Assembly: GCF_029626235.1 (NCBI RefSeq)
Contig: NZ_JARUBO010000005.1
Span: 7,040,001 to 7,104,000, forward strand
Direction of reading: 5' to 3'
Length of the DNA stretch: 64,000 bases
Source: Micromonospora sp. WMMD1120
GTDB lineage: Bacteria > Actinomycetota > Actinomycetes > Mycobacteriales > Micromonosporaceae
The notes beneath the pieces were generated by a model, which made no database searches, was not told where the DNA came from, and was given only the letters and a program-made list of their open reading frames with translations. Made by a program: the position numbers and the translations under genes. Within the stretch, counting starts at the first letter, position 1. Each line of letters begins with the position of its first letter. This document shows, in pieces, positions 16,448-25,374 of the stretch.

Positions 16448-18409
16448 TCAGCGGACCATCGAGCCCACCACCGGCTTCGTGAGCAGGGCCGACTGGTTGC
16501 GCTGGATGCCCGGGTCGAGGGTCTTCGCCACGAAGATGGCGTGCCAGATGCAGAAAATCAGCACCGTCCACACCTTGCGGGAGTGGTCGGCCTCCTCCCG
16601 CTTGTGCTCGTCGAGCAGCCGCAGCGCGTACGACAGGTCGAGCAGGTCGCCCGCGCCGGAGGTGCTCAGCACGTGCCGGGCCCACTCGTACATCTCGCCG
16701 CGCAGCCAGACCCGGGTGGGGGTCGGGAAGCCCAGCTTCTTGCGGTTGACGATGGCCGGCGGCACCACGCCCTGCAACGCCTGACGCATGGCGTACTTGG
16801 TCGCGTCGGAGCGCGGCGGCAGCTTCAGGTCCACGGGGATCTTCGCCGCGACGTCGAACACCTCACGGTCGAGGAACGGCACCCGCACCTCCAGCGAGTG
16901 CGACATCGAGATCCGGTCGGCCTTGACCAGGATGTCGCCCCGCAACCAGGTGTAGAGGTCGACGTACTGCATCTTGGTGACGTCGTCCAGCTCGGTGCAC
17001 TCGGCGTAGATCGGGGCGGTGACGTCGGTGTAGCGCACCGACGGGTCGTAGCGGCGCATCAGCTGCCGCTTCTCCTCCTCGGTGAACATCCGGGCGTTGC
17101 CGTAGTAGCGCTCCTCGATCGGGGTGGTGCCCCGCTCCAGGAAGCTCTTGCCCTTGACCCCCTGCGGGATCGCCCTGGAGACCGCCCGCAGGCCCTTCTG
17201 CACCCCGCCGGGCAGCCCGTTAACGGTGCCCAGCGACAGCGGCTCCCGGTAGATCGTGTAGCCGCCGAAGAACTCGTCCGCGCCCTCGCCGGAGAGCACC
17301 ACCGTGACGTGCTCGGCGGCCTTCTTGGCGACGAAGTAGAGCGGCACCAGCGCCGGGTCGGCCACCGGGTCGTCCAGGTGCCAGACGATCTTCGGCAGCG
17401 CCTCGATCATGTCCTGCGGACCGATCTTGGTGGGGATGGTGGTGACGTCGAGGTGCCGGGCCGAGTCCTGCGCGACGTCGATCTCCGAGTATCCCGGCAC
17501 GTCGTAGCCGACGGTGAAGGTCAGGATGTTCGGGTTGAACTCCCGGGCCAGCGCCACCACCGCCGTCGAGTCGATGCCGCTGGACAGGAACGAGCCGACC
17601 GGCACGTCCGAGCGCATGTGCATGCGCACGCTCTCCCGCAGCGTCTCCCGGATCTCGTGGTACAGCTTCTGCTCGTCGTCGACCGGCGCGGGGCGGAACA
17701 CCGGCCGGTACCACCGCCGGACGTCGATCCGCCCGCCCGGGGTCCAGTTCAGGTACTCCCCCGAGCCGATCCGGCTGATGCCCTTGTGCAGGGTGCCGGG
17801 CTCGGGGACGTACTGCAGGGTCAGGTAGTGGCTCAGGTTGGCCCCGTCGACCCCCGCGTCGCCCTGGTAGTTGCTGTGCGCGAACGGCAGCAGCGCCTTC
17901 TTCTCCGACGCCAGGTAGAGGCCGTCGGCGGTCTCCAGGTAGTGCATCGGCTTGATGCCGAAGTAGTCGCGGGCGCCGAACGCCCGCCGCTCCTGCCGGT
18001 CCCAGATGACGAAGGCGAACATGCCCCGCAGCCGGGTGAGCACCTGCTCGCCCCAGTAGTGGTAGCCCGCCACGATCACCTCGCCGTCGCCGGCGGTGGC
18101 GAACTGGGCGCCGAAGTTCCTGATCAACTCCTCGCGCAACTCGATGTAGTTGTAGATCTCGCCGTTGAAGGTCAGCAGGTAACGGCCGTTCGCGTAGGGC
18201 AGTGGCTCGTGGCTCGACGCGACGTCGATGATGGCCAGCCGCTTGTGGGCGAACACGCCGTCCGCGTACCGGCCGGAGGCGTCGCCGACCACCTCGACCC
18301 CGGTCTCGTCGGGGCCGCGGTGGTGCAGGCATTCCAACGCTCCGGCGATGTGGTCGCGGTGCGCGGCGGCGTTACCGTTCGCGCTGAAGAAGGCCAGAAG
18401 TCCGCACAT
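16448..18409 (-). CDS. asnB: Asparagine synthetase (glutamine-hydrolysing)
   Basis: A 653-residue class II amidotransferase/synthetase. MCGLLAFF places the catalytic Cys2 directly after the start Met, which fixes ATG 18409; GGGAGG lies about 9 nt upstream. The glutaminase domain covers about residues 1-210 (HHRGPDETG, FNGEIYNY). The ATP-pyrophosphatase domain includes SSGIDSTAVVALA and VVLSGEGADEFFGGY. It makes asparagine from aspartate, ATP and glutamine. It is somewhat longer than E. coli AsnB and resembles the actinobacterial long form. It is divergent from pepP across 132 bp. Confidence 0.9.
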   Translation of the reverse strand: MCGLLAFFSANGNAAAHRDHIAGALECLHHRGPDETGVEVVGDASGRYADGVFAHKRLAIIDVASSHEPLPYANGRYLLTFNGEIYNYIELREELIRNFGAQFATAGDGEVIVAGYHYWGEQVLTRLRGMFAFVIWDRQERRAFGARDYFGIKPMHYLETADGLYLASEKKALLPFAHSNYQGDAGVDGANLSHYLTLQYVPEPGTLHKGISRIGSGEYLNWTPGGRIDVRRWYRPVFRPAPVDDEQKLYHEIRETLRESVRMHMRSDVPVGSFLSSGIDSTAVVALAREFNPNILTFTVGYDVPGYSEIDVAQDSARHLDVTTIPTKIGPQDMIEALPKIVWHLDDPVADPALVPLYFVAKKAAEHVTVVLSGEGADEFFGGYTIYREPLSLGTVNGLPGGVQKGLRAVSRAIPQGVKGKSFLERGTTPIEERYYGNARMFTEEEKRQLMRRYDPSVRYTDVTAPIYAECTELDDVTKMQYVDLYTWLRGDILVKADRISMSHSLEVRVPFLDREVFDVAAKIPVDLKLPPRSDATKYAMRQALQGVVPPAIVNRKKLGFPTPTRVWLRGEMYEWARHVLSTSGAGDLLDLSYALRLLDEHKREEADHSRKVWTVLIFCIWHAIFVAKTLDPGIQRNQSALLTKPVVGSMVR

Positions 18410-18541
18410 GGTGGTCATCCTCCCACGCGCGTTGTGGGCCCTCGCAGCCGTCCGTCGATCCACCCGGCTCCCGGGGGGCGGAACCGCGAACCGGGCGCGC
18501 GGTACCGTCGGGACCAGCAACGAAGCGGAGGGAGCGGCGCA

Positions 18542-20023
18542 ATGACCGAGGGACGCACCGACGGTACGCCGACGGATGGCACCGAATCACACGATCCGGA
18601 CTTCCCGGACGCGTTCCTGTCCTTCATGCGGCAGGGGTGGCGGGACACCGCGCTGCCCGTGACGCCCCGCCCGGAGACCCCCAACTACGCCAAGCGGCGG
18701 GCCGCGCTCTCGGCGGCCTTCCCCGGCGAGACCCTGGTGATCCCCACCGGCACCGAGAAGGTCCGGGCCAACGACACCGACTACCCGTTCCGGCCGGGCA
18801 GCGACTTCGCCTACCTGACCGGCGACCACGACGCGGACAGCGTGCTGGTGCTGCGCCCCAACGGCTCCGGGCACGACGCCACGCTGTACATGCGGCCCCG
18901 GTCCTCCCGCGAGACCGACGAGTTCTTCCGCAGCCGCAACGGCGAGCTGTGGGTGGGCCGGCGGCACACCCTCGCCGAGAAGTCGACCGAGCTGGGCCTG
19001 CCCACCGCCGACCTGACCGGCCTGGAGGCGACGCTCGCCGACCTGGCTCCGGGGCGTACCCGTGTGTTGCGCGGTTTCGACGCCCGGGTGGACGCGGCCG
19101 TCCGCCAGTACGACGGGCCGCGCGCGGACGGTCAGCCCGCGCGCGACCGCGAGTTGGCGATCACCATCTCGGAGCTGAAGCTGGTCAAGGACGAGTGGGA
19201 GATCGGCCAACTCCAGGACGCGATCGACGCCACAGTGCGCGGCTTCGAGGACGTGGCCCGGGTGCTACCGGCCGACCGGGCCGTCTCCGAGCGGCTGCTG
19301 GAGGGCGTCTTCGCGCTGCGGGCCCGCCACGACGGCAACGACGTCGGGTACGGCTCGATCGTCGGCGCCGGTGAGCACGCCACGATCCTGCACTGGGTGC
19401 ACAACCACGGCGCCACCCGGCCGGGCGACCTGCTGCTGATGGACATGGGAGTGGAGGGTCGCAACCTCTACACCGCCGACGTGACCCGGGTGCTGCCGGT
19501 CAACGGCCGGTTCACCGCCCTGCAACGCCAGGTCTACGACATCGTGTACGCCTCACAGCAGGCCGGCATCGACGCCATCCGTCCCGGGGTGAAGTTCAAG
19601 GACGTCCACCTGACCTGCATGCGGGTCCTCGCCGAAGGGCTGGCCGACCTGGGCCTGCTGCCGGTGAGCGTGGACGAGGCCATGGACGAGAAGTCGACCG
19701 TCTACCGCAGGTGGACCCTGCACGGCTTCGGCCACATGCTCGGCATCGACGTGCACGACTGCTCGAACGCCCGCAAGGAGGCGTACCGCGACGGTGCGCT
19801 GGGCGAGGGCTACGTGCTCACCGTCGAGCCCGGGCTGTACTTCCAGCCGGAGGACGAACTGGTCCCCGCCGAGCTACGCGGCACCGGCATCCGGATCGAG
19901 GACGACGTGCTGGTCACCGCCACCGGTGCGGTGAACCTGTCAGCCGGGCTTCCCCGCACCTCCGACGAGGTGGAGACCTGGCTGGCCGAGCAGCGCGAGG
20001 CAGGCCCCCGCCTGCCCGGCTGA
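18542..20023 (+). CDS. pepP: Xaa-Pro aminopeptidase (M24B family)
   Basis: A 493-residue aminopeptidase P. The N-terminal creatinase-like domain (about 40-200) includes PTGTEKVRANDTDYPFRPGSD. The M24 pita-bread domain carries metal ligands in LLLMDMGVEG, YTADVTR, HGFGHMLGIDVHDC, VEPGLY and IRIEDDVLV. It removes N-terminal residues preceding proline in the cytosol. The ATG is preceded by GGAGGGAG. It is followed by a 1.5-kb gene-free repeat region. Confidence 0.9.
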   Translation: MTEGRTDGTPTDGTESHDPDFPDAFLSFMRQGWRDTALPVTPRPETPNYAKRRAALSAAFPGETLVIPTGTEKVRANDTDYPFRPGSDFAYLTGDHDADSVLVLRPNGSGHDATLYMRPRSSRETDEFFRSRNGELWVGRRHTLAEKSTELGLPTADLTGLEATLADLAPGRTRVLRGFDARVDAAVRQYDGPRADGQPARDRELAITISELKLVKDEWEIGQLQDAIDATVRGFEDVARVLPADRAVSERLLEGVFALRARHDGNDVGYGSIVGAGEHATILHWVHNHGATRPGDLLLMDMGVEGRNLYTADVTRVLPVNGRFTALQRQVYDIVYASQQAGIDAIRPGVKFKDVHLTCMRVLAEGLADLGLLPVSVDEAMDEKSTVYRRWTLHGFGHMLGIDVHDCSNARKEAYRDGALGEGYVLTVEPGLYFQPEDELVPAELRGTGIRIEDDVLVTATGAVNLSAGLPRTSDEVETWLAEQREAGPRLPG

Positions 20024-20076
20024 CCGCACGATCCTCCGGCGCTGCGAAAGGGTCCGCCCCGCCGAGCGCACCAGCC

Positions 20077-20276
20077 CGGACCCGGCCACCCGGCCGGACC
20101 CGACCACCCGGCCGGACCCGACCACCCGGCCGGACCCGACCACCCGGCCGGACCCGACCACAGGCTGGGGCTAGGCAGAGGGCCGGACCCGACCACCCGG
20201 CCGGACCCGACCACCCGGCCGGACCCGACCACCCGGCCGGACCCGACCACCCGGCCGGACCCGGCCACCAGGCCGG
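20077..20276 (+). repeat. 18-bp tandem repeat array (minisatellite)
   Basis: Two blocks of about five copies each of the 18-bp unit CCGGACCCGACCACCCGG, separated by a 20-odd-bp spacer containing CAGGCTGGGGCTAGGCAGAG, which itself recurs at about 20303. Because 18 is divisible by 3 the array is open in several frames (reading as RTRPPG or PAGPDH), but it has no start, no ribosome binding site and no conserved context, so it is taken as non-coding. Confidence 0.85.
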
Positions 20277-20448
20277 GCCGAGTCACAGGCCTGACCTGGC
20301 CACAGGCTGGGGCTAGGCAGAGGGCCGGGGCTAGACAGAAAGGCCGGGGCTAGACAGGAGGCCGGCCCCGTGGGGCCTCGGTGACCGACGCGCCCGGCGG
20401 GCTCAGACCTGCCCGCCGGGCGCGGGTCGTTCGTATGCGTGCCCGGCA

Positions 20449-20525
20449 TGATCGACTCGGCTTCCTTGACGTCGGCCCTTCCACGACGCTCCGATACCGC
20501 GTCTTCCAAGAAGCCGAGTCGATCA
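20449..20525. repeat. 16-bp inverted repeat (hairpin element 4)
   Basis: TGATCGACTCGGCTTC at 20449-20464 is matched exactly by its complement at 20510-20525, and pairing continues inward with a one-base bulge (CTTGA / TTGGAA). The ends match those of the duplicated elements at 34.05-34.25 kb (GATCGACTCGG). Confidence 0.8.
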
Positions 20526-21110
20526 CGCCTCGGTAGGACCTGGTGGGCCGACTCCACCGCCCCGAGGCAATCGGAAGGCCGCATCCGGACACGCTGCGCA
20601 CGCTCGCCGCGCCACCGTCGGCATCATCAGGTGACGCGTCGGCACTTGGCAACGGGCCACGACCCACACGACCGGCGGCGCGAGTCGCGGCCGCACTGCG
20701 CACCCGGGCCGGTCCACGGCCGCGACCCGCAGACCCCCGGCTCTCGGACCTTCCGACCCCAGCATCGCCGGACGCCAGCCTCCCAGGACGCCGGCCTCCC
20801 AGACCCCCAACCCCAGGCCCTCAAGCCCTCCGGACCCCGAGGCGCCCCGCCCCACCCTCGGCCGTCAGCCCTCAGCCGTCAGCCCTCAGCCCTCAGCCCT
20901 CAGCCCTCAGCCCTCAGCCGCAGCTTCCGGGCCCCAGTCCCGGACCCCGCGCCCTCAGCCCCAGCTTCCGGACCCCGGCCTTGGACCCCGCACCCTCAGC
21001 CCCAGTCTCCAGCCCTCGGACCCCGACCCCGGGCCTCGGGTCCCGCGCCTCCAGCCCCCGGACCCCGCGCTCCCAGCCTGCAAGCCCTCGGACCTAAACA
21101 CTCCCCGTCC
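20526..21110. other. Gene-free low-complexity tract
   Basis: About 585 bp between two hairpins, dominated by GGACCCC, CCCCAG and CCTCAG words. Several frames are open only because of the skewed composition; predicted proteins are Pro/Ser/Arg low-complexity with no start signal. I see no gene, RNA or mobile-element feature apart from the 7-bp repeat listed separately. Confidence 0.6.
20861..20916 (+). repeat. 7-bp tandem repeat, eight units
   Basis: Eight consecutive 7-bp units, GCCCTCA six times and GCCGTCA twice, within the low-complexity tract. A 7-bp period cannot preserve a reading frame per unit, which argues against coding. Confidence 0.85.
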
Positions 21111-21192
21111 TTCGTCCTTTGCTCTGCACCTGCGGAGGCGACAGTCACCGTCGGTAGGCGGTGCATCCGCGGGTGCAGAGCAAAGGGACGAA
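21111..21192. repeat. 20-bp inverted repeat with internal structure (hairpin element 5)
   Basis: TTCGTCCTTTGCTCTGCACC (21111-21130) pairs with a complement at 21172-21192 containing one extra G. Inside, CGACAGTCACCGTCG and GCGGA/TCCGC can form further stems, giving a compact folded element of about 82 bp, followed by an A-run and a G-run. Unlike the others it lacks the GATCGAC end. It lies 345 bp upstream of the first beta-helix gene. Confidence 0.8.
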
Positions 21193-21435
21193 AAAAAGGG
21201 GTTGGGGGTGGGGGCGCGGATGGCCGCACTCAGCGACGCAAGCTCGCCGCTAGCCATCACCCGGTCTGGGACGGTCAGCCAGGCGGGACCAAGGCGCCGG
21301 CGTCGAGCAGCAGCGGTCCATCACGGCCTTTGTGCTGATCAGCGCCTGTTCAGACCACGCGGACCCGTTGACCGCCCTCACCCGACCTGGGGCTAATGCG
21401 TGGTTATTTCGGATACGCACGCATCACGAAGATGG

Positions 21436-21477
21436 TTCTCATACGGTGTGGATCAGAGGCTGCAACCCATTTGTAGC
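21436..21477 (+). promoter_or_regulatory. Leader motif and hairpin of beta-helix gene 1
   Basis: TTCTCATACGGTGT (21436-21449) followed by the hairpin GCTGCAACCCATTTGTAGC (21459-21477), which ends 60 nt before the ATG. The same two parts at the same spacing precede the second paralogue. Stem pairing is kept between copies (A-T in one, G-T wobble in the other), suggesting an RNA or operator function. Confidence 0.6.
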
Positions 21478-21536
21478 TGGTCGTGGCGCCTCGGGCGGTG
21501 CGATCCCGTCTGTAGCAGGAAGGGCGGAAGGCTCTG

Positions 21537-23348
21537 ATGTCCAACGACGTAACGAGTACCGACGGCGGGGCCTCGACAGCTCCGCCGACACGGCGACGGC
21601 GAGCGCTCTGGGTCGCCGGCGTTGCCGGGCTGACCGGCGTGGTCGGCCTGGCGGCCCTCGGCGGTGTCGCCGCCCGGGACGACAAACCCCACTCCGACCA
21701 GGTGTCCGACGCCCAGCCGTCGACCAACCGGCAGAACGTCAGCGACGACGGCGGCGCGGACAGGGCCGGCGCCGAGACGGACGGCCAGGACGACGACTGG
21801 AGCGGCGACGACTGGAGTGGCTTCGACGACGACTCCGGCAAGAGCGGTAGGGACGGTGAGGACGGCCGGAGCGGTGGGCACGACGACAAGGACCGCACCA
21901 GGCAGGTGCCGTGCGACACCGACAAGCTGATCCAGGCGATCACGTTCGCCAACAACGAGAACGGTGGCGTGCTCGAACTGGCCAGGGGGTGCACGTACAC
22001 GCTGACCCGCAACCAGGACGGTAACGGCCTGCCGGTGATCACCGAGAACATCACCCTGAAGGGTGAGCACACCACCATCGGTCGTGAGGCCACGGCGGAC
22101 CACTTCCGGATCCTGAACGTCGGGGCCGGCGGTCACCTCACCATCAAGGGCCTCAGCATCAGGGGTGGGCAGACCCGCCAGCCGGCGATCACCGCCGACC
22201 CGGCGGCGGTCTGGGCACCGTACTCGGCCGTGGTCCGCTCCACCGTCGCCAAGCCGAGCGCCGAGGCCGCGGTCGAGCCGAGCGCCAAGGCCGGCACGAC
22301 CTCCGCCCCGACGGCGACGCCGGCAGCGCCCGCGGCCAAGACCACGGCGGGCAAGCCAGCAGCCAAGGCAACGGCCACCGCGAGCCCGAGTACGGCGGTC
22401 CGGCCCGTCGCAGCGACGGCGACGCCAGGGGCGACCGGGCTGGCGGGCACCGCCGCGGCGGTGACGCCTCTGGTCGAGCAGCCCGGGTTCGCCGACGGCG
22501 CCGGGGTGCTGGTGCAGCCCGGCGGTCGGGCGGAGATCCTGGACAGCGAGGTGCTCTACAACCAGTCCGGTGGCAACGGCGGTGGCCTGGCCAACTTTGG
22601 CAGCACCCGGCTCAGCAAGTCGACTGTCGCGCACAACACCGCGTTCTTCTTCGGCGGTGGCATCTTCAACGCCGGTGTGCTCCAGGTCGACGAGTCCAAG
22701 GTGAAGGACAACACCGGGATCATCGGTGGCGGCGGCATCTCCAACGGCGCCGCCGAGATCTTCACCGAGGACGTCGAGGGTGGCTCGGCGTGGGTCTACA
22801 AGAGCGAGATCACCGACAACGAGACGCTCGGTTTCGGCGGTGGCGTCCTGGACGTCGAGGGCACCACGACCCTGCACGAGACGACGGTCCGGGGTAACAC
22901 CGCTGTCCTGGCCGGTGGCGGTGTCGCGGCGGCCGACAGCCAGCTCACGCTCAAGAAGGCCACTGTGGTCGACAACAGCACGGCTGGCGTGGGCGGTGGC
23001 GTGGCGGTCGCCTTCGACAGCGTCGCGACGATCGAGGACACCGCGATCAAGGACAACAGCGCCGGATTCTTCGGCGGTGGGCTCTACAACGACGACAGTG
23101 TCACCACGCTGCGGGACAGCGAGGTGACGGGCAACCGGGCCATCGGTCCGCTCGGCAGCGGCGGTGGCATCTACAACACGGACGGCGGCGAGGTCAGCCT
23201 CCGCCGGACGAAGGTGACGCACAACTTCGCCACCCTGCCACCCGGGGGCATCTCCAACGGCCTCGGCAGCTTCGTACGCCTCGACGACGACTCCGCCGTG
23301 TCGGCCAACCGTCCCACCAACTGCCTGAACGTTCCCGGCTGCTTCTGA
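21537..23348 (+). CDS. Secreted right-handed beta-helix protein, paralogue 1
   Basis: A 603-residue protein. RRRR then a hydrophobic segment (about residues 22-46) forms a signal peptide or anchor. A disordered Asp/Gly-rich segment follows, then PCDTDKLIQAITFANN, which starts a parallel beta-helix made of many GGG(I/V/L)xN and (I/V)xDNxT/xGN coils. An Ala/Thr/Pro-rich low-complexity insert occupies about residues 225-310. The C-terminus ends in NRPTNCLNVPGCF, with a Cys pair. It resembles polymorphic-membrane-protein-like repeat proteins, and no catalytic residues are recognised. A possible role is cell-surface polysaccharide or host binding. The ATG has GGAAGG 5 nt upstream. About 60 percent of the helix is identical by eye to paralogue 2. 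Confidence 0.75.
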   Translation: MSNDVTSTDGGASTAPPTRRRRALWVAGVAGLTGVVGLAALGGVAARDDKPHSDQVSDAQPSTNRQNVSDDGGADRAGAETDGQDDDWSGDDWSGFDDDSGKSGRDGEDGRSGGHDDKDRTRQVPCDTDKLIQAITFANNENGGVLELARGCTYTLTRNQDGNGLPVITENITLKGEHTTIGREATADHFRILNVGAGGHLTIKGLSIRGGQTRQPAITADPAAVWAPYSAVVRSTVAKPSAEAAVEPSAKAGTTSAPTATPAAPAAKTTAGKPAAKATATASPSTAVRPVAATATPGATGLAGTAAAVTPLVEQPGFADGAGVLVQPGGRAEILDSEVLYNQSGGNGGGLANFGSTRLSKSTVAHNTAFFFGGGIFNAGVLQVDESKVKDNTGIIGGGGISNGAAEIFTEDVEGGSAWVYKSEITDNETLGFGGGVLDVEGTTTLHETTVRGNTAVLAGGGVAAADSQLTLKKATVVDNSTAGVGGGVAVAFDSVATIEDTAIKDNSAGFFGGGLYNDDSVTTLRDSEVTGNRAIGPLGSGGGIYNTDGGEVSLRRTKVTHNFATLPPGGISNGLGSFVRLDDDSAVSANRPTNCLNVPGCF

Positions 23349-23376
23349 CCGGGCACGGATGGCTGATCCACATAGA

Positions 23377-23419
23377 GGGTGCGCCCCTCCGGCCGGCGAC
23401 GGCACGGAGGGGCGTACCC
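23377..23419 (+). terminator. Terminator after beta-helix gene 1
   Basis: A stem of about 15 bp (GGGTGCGCCCCTCCG pairing with CGGAGGGGCGTACCC, one G-T wobble) with an 11-13 nt loop, 28 bp past the stop codon. Confidence 0.75.
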
Positions 23420-23539
23420 ATTTGTGCAGCTCACGTGCCCTACAGGAGGCCTGTCCCGAACCGAGACGTAGCAGCCCTTCCGCGCCGGACATGAACCGAA
23501 TGTGGGCTTCTCTCGGATAAGCCCACGAGGCGAGGAACC

Positions 23540-23580
23540 TTCTCATACGGTGTTTTTGGGAGCTACAACCGATTTGTAGC
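23540..23580 (+). promoter_or_regulatory. Leader motif and hairpin of beta-helix gene 2
   Basis: TTCTCATACGGTGT (23540-23553) and a perfect 7-bp hairpin GCTACAACCGATTTGTAGC (23562-23580), ending 61 nt before the ATG at 23642. Identical 14-mer and matching hairpin lie upstream of paralogue 1. Confidence 0.6.
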
Positions 23581-23641
23581 AGGGGACGCCCGTCTGGTGA
23601 CGGCGACCCTGTCTGGTACGAGGAGAGGGCAGAGAGCTCCG

Positions 23642-25291
23642 ATGTCCAACTACCTATCGAACAACGAAGCCTCCGGGCAGGCGACGGGCAAGCGCCGTCG
23701 CAAGCTCTGGCTCGCCAGTGGCGTGGCCGGTTTGACGGGCGTGATCAGTCTCGCGGCGGTGGGCGTCGCGGGCAGCGCCGGGGCGGTCGGCCTGAACTGG
23801 AACACCGCGCAGGTCAGCAAGGACGGCGACCAGCGGGGCGACGAGGCGCGCGACTGGGACAAGGACCAGGGCCGCGACGAGGGCCGGGACAAGGACCGGG
23901 ACCGGGACCGGGACCACGAACGCGGGAAGGAGGTGCCCTGCGACACCGACAAGCTGATCCAGGCGATCATCTACGCCAACAACAAGCACGGCGGTGTGCT
24001 GGAGCTGGCCAAGGGCTGCACCTACAACCTGACCCGCAACGACTACCAGGGCAACGGCCTGCCGGTCATCACCGAGCGGATCACGCTCAAGGGCGAGCAC
24101 ACCACGATCGCCCGGGAGGCCACCGCCGACTACTTCCGCATTCTGAACGTCGGCAGCGGTGGGCACCTGACGATCAAGGGCCTGACCATCAAGGGTGGGC
24201 AGACCCTGGAGCTGTTCAACAGCGTCACGCCGGCGGCCGTCTGGGCGTCCTACTCGGACTCCGAGGCGATCGCCGCGCAGGTGAAGGCGGGCGTACCGCT
24301 GAACCAGGCGCTCACCGCGCGGCAGGCCAACCCGAAGGCGGGCCTGACGGCGGCGCCGAAGGTCACGGCCAAGGCCGCGCCGGGGGGCGTCGTCACGCCG
24401 CTCGTCGAGTACCCGGAGCCGACCGACGGCGCCGGCATCCTGGTCCAGCCGGGCGGCACCGCGGAGATCCTGGAGTCCGAGGTCGTCCTCAACCAGTCCG
24501 GCGGCAACGGCGGTGGGGTGGCCAACTTCGGCACCACGAAGATCTGGCACAGCACCGTCACCCGTAACACCGCCTTCTTCTTCGGCGGTGGTGTCTTCAA
24601 CGCCGGCCTGCTCAAGGTCGAGGAGTCGAAGATCAAGGACAACACCGCGATCATCGGCGGTGGCGGTATCTCCAACGGCGCCGCGGAGATCTTCACCGAC
24701 GACGTCGACGGTGGCACCGTCGAGCTGAAGAAGGCGGAGATCACCGACAACGAGACGCTCGGCTTCGGTGGCGGCTACCTCGACATCGAGGGCAACACCA
24801 CGGCGTACGAGACCAAGTTCGCCTCGAACACCGCGGTCCTCGCCGGTGGTGGGCTCGCCGCCGCGGACAGCCAGCTCAACCTGCACCACGTGTCGGTGGA
24901 GAAGAACAGCACCGCCGGTGTCGGTGGCGGTGTGGCCATCGCGTTCGACAGCGTGGCCACGTTCGAGAAGAGCAGCATCAAGGACAACACCGCCGGCTTC
25001 TTCGGCGGCGGGCTCTTCAACGCCGACAGCGTCACCACGCTGCGGGACAGCGAGGTCGTCGGCAACCGGGCCATCGGCCCGATCGGGGTCGGCGGCGGCA
25101 TCTTCAACATTTTCGGCGAGGTCCACCTGTCGAAGACGAAGGTCGCCCACAACTTCTCCACCTTCGCTCCGGGCGGTGTCTTCAGCTTCTTCGGCGAGGT
25201 GCGCGTGGACGACAAGTCCGCGATCACCGCGAACCGTCCGACGAACTGCCTGGCCATCCCGGGCGGCACCATCGAGAACTGCTTCGCCTGA
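23642..25291 (+). CDS. Secreted right-handed beta-helix protein, paralogue 2
   Basis: A 549-residue tandem paralogue of the preceding gene. KRRRK plus a hydrophobic segment forms the export signal. A striking Asp/Arg charged run (repeated RDKDRD) covers about residues 65-95, then PCDTDKLIQAIIYANN begins the beta-helix with the same GGG-x-x-N coil pattern. The low-complexity insert is shorter than in paralogue 1. It ends NRPTNCLAIPGGTIENCFA. Its own leader and the terminator upstream suggest separate transcription from paralogue 1. No enzyme motif is recognised. Confidence 0.75.
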   Translation: MSNYLSNNEASGQATGKRRRKLWLASGVAGLTGVISLAAVGVAGSAGAVGLNWNTAQVSKDGDQRGDEARDWDKDQGRDEGRDKDRDRDRDHERGKEVPCDTDKLIQAIIYANNKHGGVLELAKGCTYNLTRNDYQGNGLPVITERITLKGEHTTIAREATADYFRILNVGSGGHLTIKGLTIKGGQTLELFNSVTPAAVWASYSDSEAIAAQVKAGVPLNQALTARQANPKAGLTAAPKVTAKAAPGGVVTPLVEYPEPTDGAGILVQPGGTAEILESEVVLNQSGGNGGGVANFGTTKIWHSTVTRNTAFFFGGGVFNAGLLKVEESKIKDNTAIIGGGGISNGAAEIFTDDVDGGTVELKKAEITDNETLGFGGGYLDIEGNTTAYETKFASNTAVLAGGGLAAADSQLNLHHVSVEKNSTAGVGGGVAIAFDSVATFEKSSIKDNTAGFFGGGLFNADSVTTLRDSEVVGNRAIGPIGVGGGIFNIFGEVHLSKTKVAHNFSTFAPGGVFSFFGEVRVDDKSAITANRPTNCLAIPGGTIENCFA

Positions 25292-25327
25292 TCACCAGCG
25301 GGTGACGACGGCGTAGCGCCAGCACAA

Positions 25328-25370
25328 CGGGCCGGCCCCCTTCCGCGGAACGCGGGAGGGGGCCGGTCCG
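25328..25370. terminator. Bidirectional terminator
   Basis: A strong hairpin with arms CGGGCCGGCCCCCT and AGGGGGCCGGTCCG (one wobble) lies between the convergent beta-helix and amylopullulanase genes. Confidence 0.8.
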
Positions 25371-25374
25371 CTCG

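Noticed and set aside
16541..20023. 1,160-codon plus-strand ORF spanning asnB and pepP
   Set aside because: The first 667 codons are antisense to asnB with His/Arg/Val-rich composition; the true pepP start is the ATG at 18542 with a good ribosome binding site.
20077..20276. 18-bp direct repeats as a CRISPR array
   Set aside because: Units are contiguous with no unique spacers, so this is a minisatellite, not CRISPR.
20439..21338. 299-codon ORF in the repeat block
   Set aside because: Composed of Pro/Ser/Arg low-complexity from 7-bp and other repeats; no start signal.
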